Part shown: positions 28,569 to 37,145 of the stretch, one piece after another
Layout: each line of letters opens with the position of its first letter
How positions within the stretch are numbered: the stretch's first letter is position 1
Origin: Burkholderia cepacia ATCC 25416
GTDB taxonomy: Bacteria > Pseudomonadota > Gammaproteobacteria > Burkholderiales > Burkholderiaceae
Direction: 5' to 3'
Assembly: GCF_001411495.1 (NCBI RefSeq)
Contig: NZ_CP012982.1
Coordinates: 868,001 to 932,000 of the forward strand
Length of the DNA stretch: 64,000 bases
The notes under the pieces: model-generated
Told to the model about the DNA's origin: nothing
What the model saw: only the letters and a program-made list of their open reading frames with translations
Databases searched by the model: none
Made by a program: the position numbers and the translations under genes

Positions 28569-29570
28569 ATGAATCTCGTATCGATCCAGGCGCCGGCCGC
28601 CGTCGTGATGATCCGGCCGCACCGCTTCCTGCCGAACCCGCAGACCGCGGCCGACAACGCCTTCCAGCGCACGGCCGGCAACGGCGCGCCCGACCTGCCG
28701 TCGGTATCGGCCGCGGCGCGCGACGAAGTCACGGCCGCCGCGCAGACGCTCGCCGATGCGGGCGTGCGCGTGCATGTATTCGACGACCACGGCGAGCGCG
28801 ACACGCCCGACTCCGTATTTCCGAACAACTGGTTCTCGACGCACCCGGGCGGCCATGTCGCGCTGTATCCGATGTACAGCCCGAACCGCCGCCGCGAGCG
28901 GCGCGCGGACGTGATCGAGATGCTGAAGGCCGAATATCGCGTGCAGGACGTGATCGACTACTCGGGCCTCGAATACGATGACGTGTTCCTCGAAGGCACC
29001 GGCGCGATGGTGCTCGATCACGTCGCGCGGATCGCTTACACCGCGCGCTCGCGCCGCGCCGATCCGGTCGCGCTCGAACGCTTCTGCACGCACTTCAATT
29101 TCGAGCCGATCTGCTTCGATACGGCCGATGCCGACGGGCGCGCGATCTATCACACGAACGTGATGATGAGCGTCGCGACCGAATTCGCGATGGTGGGCCT
29201 CGACCTGATCGCCGACAGCCGGCGTCGCGGCGAAATCGCGCAACGCCTGACCGAAACGGGGCGCGCGGTGATCGCGCTCGATCCATCGCAGATCGCGAAT
29301 TTCGCGGGCAATACGCTGGAATTGTCGGGCAAGGACGGGCGTGTGCTCGCGCTGTCGCGGCGCGCGTTCGATTGCCTCACGCGCGACCAGCGCACGTTGA
29401 TCGAGCGCTCCGCGCGGCTGCTGCCGCTCGACGTGCCGACGATCGAGCTGGCCGGCGGGTCGGTGCGCTGCATGCTTGCGGGGATTCATCTCGCGCGGCG
29501 GGCCGTTGCGCCGGATGTGATCGCCGTGGAGTCGGCCGCAGCGTTGCGTGAGGCGATGCCGCAGGTCTGA
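28569..29570 (+). CDS. ctlX: CtlX-like citrulline-utilisation hydrolase (amidinotransferase fold)
   Basis: A 333-residue guanidino-group-modifying enzyme. Conserved segments are VMIRPHRFLPNPQTA, FPNNWFSTH, GTGAMVLDH, HTNVMMSV with the catalytic His, and GGSVRCM with nucleophile Cys301. These match the CtlX family, which is linked to citrulline breakdown to ornithine, ammonia and CO2. The next step, ornithine cyclodeaminase, is encoded just upstream. No clear ribosome-binding site precedes either the ATG used or an in-frame ATG at 28515. A strong terminator follows. Confidence 0.85.
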   Translation: MNLVSIQAPAAVVMIRPHRFLPNPQTAADNAFQRTAGNGAPDLPSVSAAARDEVTAAAQTLADAGVRVHVFDDHGERDTPDSVFPNNWFSTHPGGHVALYPMYSPNRRRERRADVIEMLKAEYRVQDVIDYSGLEYDDVFLEGTGAMVLDHVARIAYTARSRRADPVALERFCTHFNFEPICFDTADADGRAIYHTNVMMSVATEFAMVGLDLIADSRRRGEIAQRLTETGRAVIALDPSQIANFAGNTLELSGKDGRVLALSRRAFDCLTRDQRTLIERSARLLPLDVPTIELAGGSVRCMLAGIHLARRAVAPDVIAVESAAALREAMPQV

Positions 29571-29593
29571 CCGGCGCACGATCCGTACAAACG

Positions 29594-29627
29594 AAAACGG
29601 CTGCCGATGCATCGGCAGCCGTTTTTT
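29594..29627 (+). terminator. intrinsic terminator after ctlX
   Basis: A perfect 16-bp inverted repeat, AAAACGGCTGCCGATG and its complement, ends in TTTTTT. The stem is strong and the A/T flanks make it work in both directions, so it can also stop transcripts from the Hsp70 operon on the other strand. Confidence 0.9.
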
Positions 29628-29700
29628 CAAGGTCGTCGAATACGTGAGCATCGACGGCATGCTCAGGCATCCGGACGATACCGTCGCCCCAGCGCGCCGC

Positions 29701-32451
29701 TCACCCCGCCAGCAACTTCAACCCGGCCGGCAGCGTCTCGCCGAACACGCGCACCGTGTCGGCTTCGTCGAACGCGATCGCTTCACGCACCATGTCGATC
29801 CACGCCGACGATGCATTCGCAGCCGACAGGCGCTTGATTACCGCGTCGCGCGTCACATCCGGCAAATCCCGCGAACGGTCTCCGGTCATCCGCGCAATCT
29901 GCGCAGCGGCAAACGCGGCCGGCTCGACCTGCTTCCAGTCGAGCGCGAACAGCGCATCGAGCCAGCCACCGGCGACTTCCGCCGGCACGACGCTGTGCGC
30001 ACTGCCGTAAAACGGCCGGCGCGCACCGATGCGCCCGAGCGCCCACGCGCACAGCGCACGCTCGGCAGGCTTCTGCAATTGCGCGATCAGGCGGTCGGCC
30101 AGTTCGACCTTGCGCTCGACGGGCAGCCGTTCGAGCGACGCGGACAGCCGCGTCATGTCGGCCGGGCCGACCTTGCCCGGATCGAACGGCAGCTTGCGCC
30201 GCTTGTCGTCGGACGGTTCGAGGAACGCGATCGCGTCGCGCACCTGCGTCTGCGCATCGTCGTCGAGGCCGCCGGCCACGCGCCGCCACAGCGTCCACCA
30301 CTCCGACCACACCTGCCCGTCGGTCACGTACTGGATCCCGTCGTCGAACAGCGGCCACAGCTGCTCGATGCGCCAGGCATCGAGCGGATGACCGAAACCC
30401 GGACGCAGGCAATAACCGGCAAGGTTCAGCCACGCACGCTCGTGATCGGCCGAACGGCGGCGGCGGCGTGCGCGCGCGAGCAGCGCGTCGAACAGCTCGC
30501 GCGCGAGCGCGACGTCCCACGCTTCACGCGCGCCGAGCAGTTGTTCGAGTTGTGCGCGCAACCGGCGCGTGTCTTTCGGCGCGACACCTGCTGCCTTGCT
30601 GCCGAACGAGCGCTCGATCAGCTCGATCGCCTGATCGAGCCGCGGATGTCGCGCGGGCGCGGCGTCGTCGCCGTGCACCGGCGCATCGCCGCGCAACTGG
30701 AATTCGAGCTTCCAGCGGCGCGCCGCGTCGTCGGTCGCGATGCAATGCATCTCGAGCGTGCCGACCTCGGTCAGCGACGCGGTGAGCTTCACCGGCGTTT
30801 CGCGTGCGTCGCCGCCCGCTTTCGCGTCGACGACCGTCGCGATCGGCGGCAGCCGCACGAAATCGCCGCCGTCGAGATCGACGAGATCGCCGGGCCGGTA
30901 CGGGGTCTCGGCCACGGTCGACATCAAGTGAAAACGCACCGGCTGCCCGAGCTGCAACGCGAACGTGCGATCGTCGAGCCGGATCTCGCGGCCCTCTTCC
31001 GCACCGCGCGGCAGCAGGCAGACGCCGCGTGCGGCGGAATCGGCCGCGCCGTCGTCGAGCACGAGGAAATAGCTGCGCGCGGACCCGCCGCCGATGCGCG
31101 GCGCATGCCCGGCACGCGCGAGCCCGTACGCGACGGCACCACGTGCGACGGCCACGTCCGGATGCGCGTTGTGCAGCACGTCGAGCGGCGCGCCGCGCCA
31201 TGCGCCGAGCGTCTGCGCGAGACGGCCGGCGAGCGCGCCCGCGCGGAACACGCCGCCGTTGAGCAGCAGCGTGTCGGGCAGCGGGCCGTCCGCATGGCGG
31301 TGCAGGAACGCGGCGACATGCCGCGTGACGGCCGCGTCGCTCGCATACGGCAGCCCGAATTCGACGATCGCGGCGCGCGCACGGCGCGGCAGCTCGCCGG
31401 CTTCGACCTGCGGAAAGAACCCGTCGACGACGATCTGCTCGACTTCCTGCCGCGTCAGCTCGGCCGAACGCGCGCCGCCGACGAGCCTGCTGCCCGCGCC
31501 GAGCAGCGTGACGGTGACCGACGCCGGCGCATCGTCGCCGAGCAGCCGCTCCTTCGCCGCGCGGCAGCGCTCGACGAGCTGCGACAGGCTCGCGGCCGAC
31601 AGCCGCGTGCCGGGCTCGGTCAGCCGCGTCTCGACCAGGCGCGCGAGCGCGAGGTCCATGTTGTCGCCGCCGAGCATCAGGTGGTTGCCGACGCCGACAC
31701 GCGTGAAGGTGGGCTCGCCGTCGTCGCCCGGCGCGACATCGACGAGCGTGAGGTCGGTCGTGCCGCCACCGACGTCGCAGATCAGCACGCGCCGCGCGGC
31801 GGCAAACGTGTCGCGCAGCGTGTCGCGCTGGCCGTACAGCCAGTCGTAGAACGCGGCCTGCGGCTCTTCCAGCAGCCGCAGCGCGGGCAGCTTCGCGCGT
31901 CGCGCGGCCTCGACCGTCAGTGCGCGCGCGCCGTCGTCGAACGACGCGGGCACCGTCAGGATCACGTCCTGTTTCGCGAGCGGCGCATCGGGAAAACGCG
32001 CGTCCCACGCATCGCGCACGTGCGCGAGATAACTCGCGCTCGCGTCGACCGGCGACACCTTCTCGACGCCATCGGCCGCGCCCCACGGCAGGATCGCCGC
32101 GAGCCGGTCGACCGACGCGTGCGACAGCCAGCTCTTCGCGCTCGTGACGAGCCGGCCCGGCACCTGCGCGCCGAGCGTGCGCGCGTAGCGGCCGATCACG
32201 GCCGGCGGATCGGCGGCCGCGTTCGCGTTTGCTTTCGAGGCGACCGTCCACGGCAGCCGCAACGTGTCCGGCGGCAGCTCGCCCGCCGCCGGGTGATAGC
32301 GCACCGACGGCAGCAGCGGCTGCGCGGCCACCGCGCCGGGGCCGACCAGCTGCTCGACGTCGAACACGCGGATCGCGTCGGAAGCGGCCTCGACGTAAGC
32401 GACGACCGTATTGCTCGTGCCGAGGTCGATCCCGACCGTATAGCGCTTCAT
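29701..32451 (-). CDS. large Hsp70-family protein with DUF3731-like C-terminus
   Basis: A 916-residue cytoplasmic Hsp70 homologue. The ATPase domain has YTVGIDLGTSNTVVAYVE (phosphate 1), ICDVGGGTTDLTLVDV (phosphate 2), LGGDNMDLALARL and the adenosine motif LLNGGVFRAG. After a short substrate-binding region the chain goes on for about 330 residues of helical sequence (LGAREAWDVALARELFDALL, WALGRIGARRPFYGS) where DnaK would have its lid; this resembles DUF3731. It lies 5 bp after the second Hsp70 gene. No DnaJ or GrpE gene is nearby. The clients are unknown. Confidence 0.9.
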   Translation of the reverse strand: MKRYTVGIDLGTSNTVVAYVEAASDAIRVFDVEQLVGPGAVAAQPLLPSVRYHPAAGELPPDTLRLPWTVASKANANAAADPPAVIGRYARTLGAQVPGRLVTSAKSWLSHASVDRLAAILPWGAADGVEKVSPVDASASYLAHVRDAWDARFPDAPLAKQDVILTVPASFDDGARALTVEAARRAKLPALRLLEEPQAAFYDWLYGQRDTLRDTFAAARRVLICDVGGGTTDLTLVDVAPGDDGEPTFTRVGVGNHLMLGGDNMDLALARLVETRLTEPGTRLSAASLSQLVERCRAAKERLLGDDAPASVTVTLLGAGSRLVGGARSAELTRQEVEQIVVDGFFPQVEAGELPRRARAAIVEFGLPYASDAAVTRHVAAFLHRHADGPLPDTLLLNGGVFRAGALAGRLAQTLGAWRGAPLDVLHNAHPDVAVARGAVAYGLARAGHAPRIGGGSARSYFLVLDDGAADSAARGVCLLPRGAEEGREIRLDDRTFALQLGQPVRFHLMSTVAETPYRPGDLVDLDGGDFVRLPPIATVVDAKAGGDARETPVKLTASLTEVGTLEMHCIATDDAARRWKLEFQLRGDAPVHGDDAAPARHPRLDQAIELIERSFGSKAAGVAPKDTRRLRAQLEQLLGAREAWDVALARELFDALLARARRRRRSADHERAWLNLAGYCLRPGFGHPLDAWRIEQLWPLFDDGIQYVTDGQVWSEWWTLWRRVAGGLDDDAQTQVRDAIAFLEPSDDKRRKLPFDPGKVGPADMTRLSASLERLPVERKVELADRLIAQLQKPAERALCAWALGRIGARRPFYGSAHSVVPAEVAGGWLDALFALDWKQVEPAAFAAAQIARMTGDRSRDLPDVTRDAVIKRLSAANASSAWIDMVREAIAFDEADTVRVFGETLPAGLKLLAG

Positions 32452-32456
32452 CGCGC

Positions 32457-34298
32457 TCAGGCGGCGCCGCGCACGTCGAACTCGACCTTCCAGCGCTCGT
32501 TCGTGCCGCTCGGGATCGCCTCGAGTTCGAGCGTGCCGGCTTCGGTCACGCGCGCATGCAGCTTCACGGGCACGACCTCGCCGACGGTGCGCCCTTCGGC
32601 CGGCAGCGTCGCCTGGATTTCCTCGAGCTCCTGCAGTTCTTCCGGCGACCAGTAGTCGAGCAGCGTGCCGACCTGGTCCTGGCGGCGCACCGACGAACCG
32701 AAGAAGCGGAACTGCACCGGTTCGCCGACGACGAGGCCGAACTCCTGCGGCGGCAGCGCCGCGTCCGAGCCTTCCTCCATCCCGAACGGCGCGACGCACA
32801 GCGCCTGCACCGGCGGCTCGAGCCCCGGCACCGCGGGCATCGCCGATTCGATCGCGACGTAGTACGCACGCGCCGTGCCGCCGCGAATGCGCACGCCACG
32901 GCCGCGCTTCACGTAGCCGTAGTACGCGGCGCCGCGCGCGACCGCGAGATCGAGATCCGCGCCTTCGAGCAGGCGGGCGGGCGGCGCGCCTTCGGCGGCG
33001 AGCCAGTTGTTGAGCGTATCGAGCACGCGCTGCGTGAGCAGCGTCGACTTGAACACGCCGCCGTTGAACAGCACGGCAGTCGGGTGCAGGAACGTCGCGC
33101 CCTGCGGCAGCGTGCGCTGCACGCCCTCGAGCGAGTCGAGCGCCGCGACCTGGCGGCCGAGGAACGCCGCGAGATGGCGCGTGATGCCCGCATCCTGCGC
33201 ATACGGCAGGCCGAGCTGCGTCAGGCCGACGCGTGCGCGGCTCACCGGGCGCGCGGCTGCGTCGACCTGCGGGAAGAAGCCTTCGAGGATCGTCTGCGTG
33301 AGTTCCGCGCGCGTGAGCTCCGTGCGGATCGACCCGCCGATCAGCTTCGAGCCGCGGCTCGGCACGACGAGCGGCACCGCGTCGGTCGACGGATCGGACA
33401 GCAGCGTTTCCTTCGCGGAACGGCATGCGTACGTGAGCGCCCGCAGTTGCCACGGATCGGCCTGCGTGCCCTGCTGCGCGAGCTTGCGCGCGACGACGTG
33501 CGCGAGCGCGAGGTCCATGTTGTCGCCGCCGAGCAGGATGTGCTCGCCGACCGCCACGCGATGCAGCTCGAGATTGCCGTCGCGCTCGACCACCGCGATC
33601 AGCGACAGGTCGGTCGTGCCGCCGCCGACGTCGACGCACAGGATCAGGTCGCCGACCTGCACCTGCTTGCGCCAGCCGCCCTGGCTCTTCTGGATCCAGC
33701 TGTACAGCGCGGCCTGCGGCTCCTCGAGCAGCGTCATCCGCGAGTAGCCGGCGGCGCGGGCGGCCTCGGCCGTCAGCTCGCGCGCGGCCGGGTCGAACGA
33801 CGCGGGGATCGTGACCGTCACGTCCTGGTCGGCGAACGGCGCGTCGGGATGCGCGTGGTCCCACGCTTCGCGCAGGTGCGTCAGGTAGCGGATCGAGCTT
33901 TCCAGCGGCGACACGCGCGACACTTCCGGCGGCGCATCGCTCGGCAGGATCGCCGCGCGGCGATCGACGCCCGGGTGGCACAGCCAGCTCTTCGCGCTCG
34001 ACACGAGGCGGATCGGCGTGCCCGCGCCGCGCGTGCGCGCCATCTCGCCGACGGCGAAGCCGCGCGAGGCCGTCCACGGCAGCGTCAGGTCGCCCTGCGT
34101 GAGTTCGCTTTCATGCGGCAGGTAGAGGAACGACGGCAGCAGGTCGCGCGACTCCAGCGCGCCGGGCGCGGTGAGCTGCGCGATCGGCAGCACCTGCTGC
34201 GTGATGGTTTCGCCGTCGCTCGCGGCGCTGTCGACATACGACAGCGCGCAGTGGGTCGTACCGAGATCGATACCGATCGAATAGCGCGGATCGCTCAC
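32457..34298 (-). CDS. Hsp70-family protein
   Basis: A 613-residue Hsp70 homologue with RYSIGIDLGTTHCALSYVDS, LCVDVGGGTTDLSLIAV, LGGDNMDLALAHVV and VLFNGGVFKS, so the ATPase site is complete. The C-terminal part, about 450-613, is shorter than in DnaK. The start is a GTG after the strong site GGAGGTGGAACT and overlaps the DUF2760 stop by four bases. It is the second gene of a three-gene operon. Confidence 0.92.
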   Translation of the reverse strand: MSDPRYSIGIDLGTTHCALSYVDSAASDGETITQQVLPIAQLTAPGALESRDLLPSFLYLPHESELTQGDLTLPWTASRGFAVGEMARTRGAGTPIRLVSSAKSWLCHPGVDRRAAILPSDAPPEVSRVSPLESSIRYLTHLREAWDHAHPDAPFADQDVTVTIPASFDPAARELTAEAARAAGYSRMTLLEEPQAALYSWIQKSQGGWRKQVQVGDLILCVDVGGGTTDLSLIAVVERDGNLELHRVAVGEHILLGGDNMDLALAHVVARKLAQQGTQADPWQLRALTYACRSAKETLLSDPSTDAVPLVVPSRGSKLIGGSIRTELTRAELTQTILEGFFPQVDAAARPVSRARVGLTQLGLPYAQDAGITRHLAAFLGRQVAALDSLEGVQRTLPQGATFLHPTAVLFNGGVFKSTLLTQRVLDTLNNWLAAEGAPPARLLEGADLDLAVARGAAYYGYVKRGRGVRIRGGTARAYYVAIESAMPAVPGLEPPVQALCVAPFGMEEGSDAALPPQEFGLVVGEPVQFRFFGSSVRRQDQVGTLLDYWSPEELQELEEIQATLPAEGRTVGEVVPVKLHARVTEAGTLELEAIPSGTNERWKVEFDVRGAA

Positions 34299-34885
34299 AG
34301 TTCCACCTCCGCCGGTGCGACGACCGAGGCGTCGTGGCTGCCCGTCAGCTTCGGCAGGCGCACGTCGGCCACCCGCCAGCCGCGATGGCTGACCGTGCCC
34401 GTGAACGGCGCGGCGCCGACCACGTTGCCGGTCACGCGCACGGCCGTCGCGTCGAAACCGGCCGGCAGCGTCACGCGGCTGCCCTCGGCTTCGTCGCGCA
34501 CCGGCACGATCGTGAAGTGTTCGCGCAGCGCGGCACGGCAGCCGTCGTGCACGAGGCGCGCGGCCGCGCCGATCTCGGCGTCCGCATAGCCGGCGATGTC
34601 TTCCTCGACGAAGTCGATGAAGCGCGCGTCGCGCTGCAGCAGGCCGAGCAGTTGCAGTGCGGCCTGCGGGCTCGCTTCGCGCAGCTCGGGAGCAGGCGCC
34701 TTCACGGGTGCGGGGGCCGGCGCAACGGGCGCGGCAGCCGGGGCCGGGGTCGGCGCGACCGATGCCGGGGCGCCGTCGCGCACGCGCAGCACGCCGGCCG
34801 CGAACTCGCGATTGCCGAGCACGGAGAAGAACGTGCCGACGGCAAGCGACAGCCGGCCGAAGAAGGACAGGTTGGATTCGGGCAT
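34295..34885 (-). CDS. DUF2760 protein, first gene of the Hsp70 operon
   Basis: A 196-residue protein matching DUF2760. It has a hydrophobic N-terminus (NLSFFGRLSLAVGTFFSVLG), an Ala/Pro-rich linker at about 45-70, and a compact C-terminal domain (ALQLLGLLQRDARFIDFVEEDIAGY). The N-terminal segment could anchor it to the membrane. AGGAG precedes the ATG. It is always worth reading with the two Hsp70 genes: the overlaps imply co-translation and perhaps a complex. Confidence 0.85.
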   Translation of the reverse strand: MPESNLSFFGRLSLAVGTFFSVLGNREFAAGVLRVRDGAPASVAPTPAPAAAPVAPAPAPVKAPAPELREASPQAALQLLGLLQRDARFIDFVEEDIAGYADAEIGAAARLVHDGCRAALREHFTIVPVRDEAEGSRVTLPAGFDATAVRVTGNVVGAAPFTGTVSHRGWRVADVRLPKLTGSHDASVVAPAEVEL

Positions 34886-35135
34886 GAGGTCTGGACTCCT
34901 GTGGGCTCGCGACACGGCGAGCGATCTTGCATGGGCGCCCGGCGGCGGCGTGCGGATTGCGCACTGCCGCCGCCCGGCGCGTGATTCGGTCGCGCCCTCG
35001 CGGGTGCGGAAAACCCGTATTTTGCCCTGTGGCGGGCGAACCGGGCAGAAGTTGGGGGACAGAACATCGCGGCGCGACGGTTTCGGCCGCGCCGGCGCGC
35101 ACGGCGGCCGTGCCCGGCCGCGATGCTGCAGCGCG

Positions 35136-35576
35136 TCAGCGCGGCTTGCGCCGCCGGGCCGCCTTCGCTTCGAAATCGCGCGACAGCATGCCGAGCGTGA
35201 CTTCGCCGAAGCGCGCGAGCAGCGCCGTCTCGGCCTCTTTCAGCGTGGCCGACAGGTGCGCGTTGACGGCCTGCTCGACCAGGCATTCGGCCTCGTCGTC
35301 GGTGACGAGATCGGAGAACAGCGGTGGCTCGCCCACCGCGCCATAGACGTCGAGCAGCGTGATGTCGTCGAGCGCGACACTCAGCGCCCACCCGCCGCCA
35401 TGCCCCTTCTCCGACTGCACGTAGCCGTGGTCGCGCAAACCGCCGAGCAGGCGTCGCACGACCACCGGGTTCGTGCCCAGCATCGTCGCGATCGTCTCCG
35501 ACGTCAGCGGGCCGTCGGCGTGGTCCATGTGGATCAGCACGTGCAGCATGCGCGACAAGCGGCTATCGGTTCTCAC
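35136..35576 (-). CDS. Rrf2-family transcriptional regulator
   Basis: A 146-residue regulator with an N-terminal winged helix (SRLSRMLHVLIHMDHA, ETIATMLGTNPVVVRRLLGGL, GHGGGWALS). Only one Cys, in AECLVEQ, is present, so it cannot carry the three-Cys iron-sulfur cluster of IscR or NsrR and is more like the YwnA/CymR group. A GTG start giving VRTDSRLSRM follows GAGAGAGG; longer starts run into the divergent promoter. It faces a truncated flavoprotein gene. Confidence 0.88.
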   Translation of the reverse strand: MRTDSRLSRMLHVLIHMDHADGPLTSETIATMLGTNPVVVRRLLGGLRDHGYVQSEKGHGGGWALSVALDDITLLDVYGAVGEPPLFSDLVTDDEAECLVEQAVNAHLSATLKEAETALLARFGEVTLGMLSRDFEAKAARRRKPR

Positions 35577-35603
35577 GGGCGGCGCCTCTCTCTCGAAACT
35601 TTT

Positions 35604-35644
35604 GAAGTTGCGTGAATGATACCACCGCCCTATCATGCAACTTC
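35604..35644. promoter_or_regulatory. inverted repeat in the Rrf2 promoter region
   Basis: GAAGTTGC at 35604-35611 is mirrored by GCAACTTC at 35637-35644, and inside these ATGAT (35616-35620) is mirrored by ATCAT (35632-35636). The region is AT-rich and lies between Rrf2 and its divergent neighbour. It is a likely Rrf2 operator. Confidence 0.45.
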
Positions 35645-35715
35645 TCGTGTTTCGTGAGTTGACCGCCATCGGAACACGTCCTTCAATCACGCAGGTTCAG
35701 GAAAGGAGCGGGTGC

Positions 35716-35979
35716 ATGCATGACCATCATGAAGTGATCGTGATCGGCGGCAGCTTTGCGGGGCTGTCGGCCGCGATGCAGCTTGCGCGGGCGCGCCGCC
35801 GCGTGCTCGTGATCGACGCCGGCCGGCCGCGCAACCGCTTTGCCGCGCACGCGCACGGCTTTTTCGGGCAGGACGGCAATAGGTCCCGGCCTTCCACGGC
35901 ATGCACCGTGCTGGTCTGGACACGCTGCACAGAAAGCCGGACGCCGTCTCTATATCGGCGCAACGCGACCGTTCTTTAA
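35716..35979 (+). pseudogene. thioredoxin-reductase-like flavoprotein, truncated
   Basis: The first 54 codons are a normal FAD-dependent oxidoreductase start: GGAG site, then HEVIVIGGSFAGLSAAMQLA, VLVIDAGRPRNRFAAHAHGF and FGQDG. After about 35878 the homology stops abruptly, and the frame runs on in unrelated sequence to a stop at 35979. A full member has about 300 residues. The NADPH domain and the rest of the FAD domain are gone, so it is non-functional. A deletion between here and the LysR gene is likely. Confidence 0.75.
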
Positions 35980-36079
35980 GCCGTCGACACCGGCCATGTC
36001 GCCCGCGCCGCCGCCTCGATGGCTACGACGCGTGATATGCGGTTTAATGCCCTGCATCGTTCACATTAAGAGACACGAA

Positions 36080-37006
36080 ATGCTCGACCTCGACGACCTT
36101 CGGCTCGTACGCGCGATCGGTACGTCGCGCTCGCTGGCCTCCGCCGCCCGGCTGCTCGATCTCACACCGCCCGCGGTCACGATCCGCCTGCAGCGGATGG
36201 AGGCGCGCTTGAACGCCAGGCTCGCGGTGCGGCAACCGAAAGGGGTCGCGTTGACCGACGAAGGGCAACGGCTGTACCAGGAAGCCGTCGACATTCTCGA
36301 GCGCGTGGACGCGCTGCCGGTCAGCATTTCAGGCGACCACGGCGACGTGCGGGGCACGCTGCGCGTCGTCGCCCCGCTCGGCTTCGGGCGAAAGTACGTC
36401 GCGCGGATCGTGCGCGACCTGCAGCGCGCGCACCCGAAACTCGACATCACGCTCCACCTGTCGGACAGCCCGTTGACCAGCGCGTCGGGGGCCGACGTGG
36501 TCGTGCACGTCGGCAGCCTCAAGTCGTCGTCGTGGATCGGCTATCCGCTTGCGCCCAACGAGCGATTTCTGTGCGCGAGCCCTGCTTATGCCCGTCGCAT
36601 CGAGGCATTGAACCATCCGTCCGACCTGGCCCGATACGACTGCCTGTGCCTGCGCGAGAACGACGAGGACATCCCGCGATGGCGCTTCTCGTCCGGCGGC
36701 GACGTCAAGGGTGCCCCACGCCGGTCCGCCGTGATCCGCGTCACCGGCGCGCTGTCCTCCAACGACGGCACCGTCATCACCGAATGGGCGCTGGCCGGGC
36801 TCGGGATCGTCGAGCGCTCCGAGTGGGACGTCGCTCCGCTGCTCGCGAACGGCAGGCTCGTCCGGTTACTGCCCGACTGGCACCTGCCGCCCGCGCCGGT
36901 CACGGCGCTGCTGCCGTCGCGCACCGGCCGTTCCGCGCGGCAACGGGTATTCCTCGAAGCCGCGACGCGGTTGCTGAGCCCGCCGCCGTGGCGCGGCAAG
37001 GCATGA
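36080..37006 (+). CDS. LysR-family transcriptional regulator
   Basis: A 308-residue regulator with the helix-turn-helix at 2-60 (LDDLRLVRAIGTSRSLASAA, PPAVTIRLQRMEA) and an effector domain after it. Upstream at 36042 is GTTTAATGCC, repeated exactly at 37057 before the next operon. This suggests it binds both its own promoter and the one that follows. It is read in the same direction as the DSD1-family gene, 139 bp ahead of it. Confidence 0.9.
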   Translation: MLDLDDLRLVRAIGTSRSLASAARLLDLTPPAVTIRLQRMEARLNARLAVRQPKGVALTDEGQRLYQEAVDILERVDALPVSISGDHGDVRGTLRVVAPLGFGRKYVARIVRDLQRAHPKLDITLHLSDSPLTSASGADVVVHVGSLKSSSWIGYPLAPNERFLCASPAYARRIEALNHPSDLARYDCLCLRENDEDIPRWRFSSGGDVKGAPRRSAVIRVTGALSSNDGTVITEWALAGLGIVERSEWDVAPLLANGRLVRLLPDWHLPPAPVTALLPSRTGRSARQRVFLEAATRLLSPPPWRGKA

Positions 37007-37047
37007 GTGGCGCCGGGTTCGGGTTCGGGCTCGCGCGATCCGGTCGA

Positions 37048-37062
37048 TTAAACGGTGTTTAA
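37048..37062. promoter_or_regulatory. candidate LysR box before the DSD1-family gene
   Basis: TTAAACGGTGTTTAA is a perfect palindrome with 6-bp arms around GGT, and fits T-N11-A. A further TTAAAC half-site is at 37081-37086. It lies in the promoter of the PLP-enzyme gene, right after the LysR gene. Confidence 0.55.
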
Positions 37063-37145
37063 TGCCGTATTAGCGTTGCGTTAAACACGCGGCCCGTCGA
37101 CACCTCTACAGTGTTCGCACCGGCAACATTCCGAGGCAACGCATC

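Noticed and set aside
29548..32655. 1035-codon open frame on the plus strand across the Hsp70 genes
   Set aside because: It is antisense to conserved Hsp70 coding sequence, is Arg/Gln-rich and has no start site. The opposite strand carries clear Hsp70 motifs.
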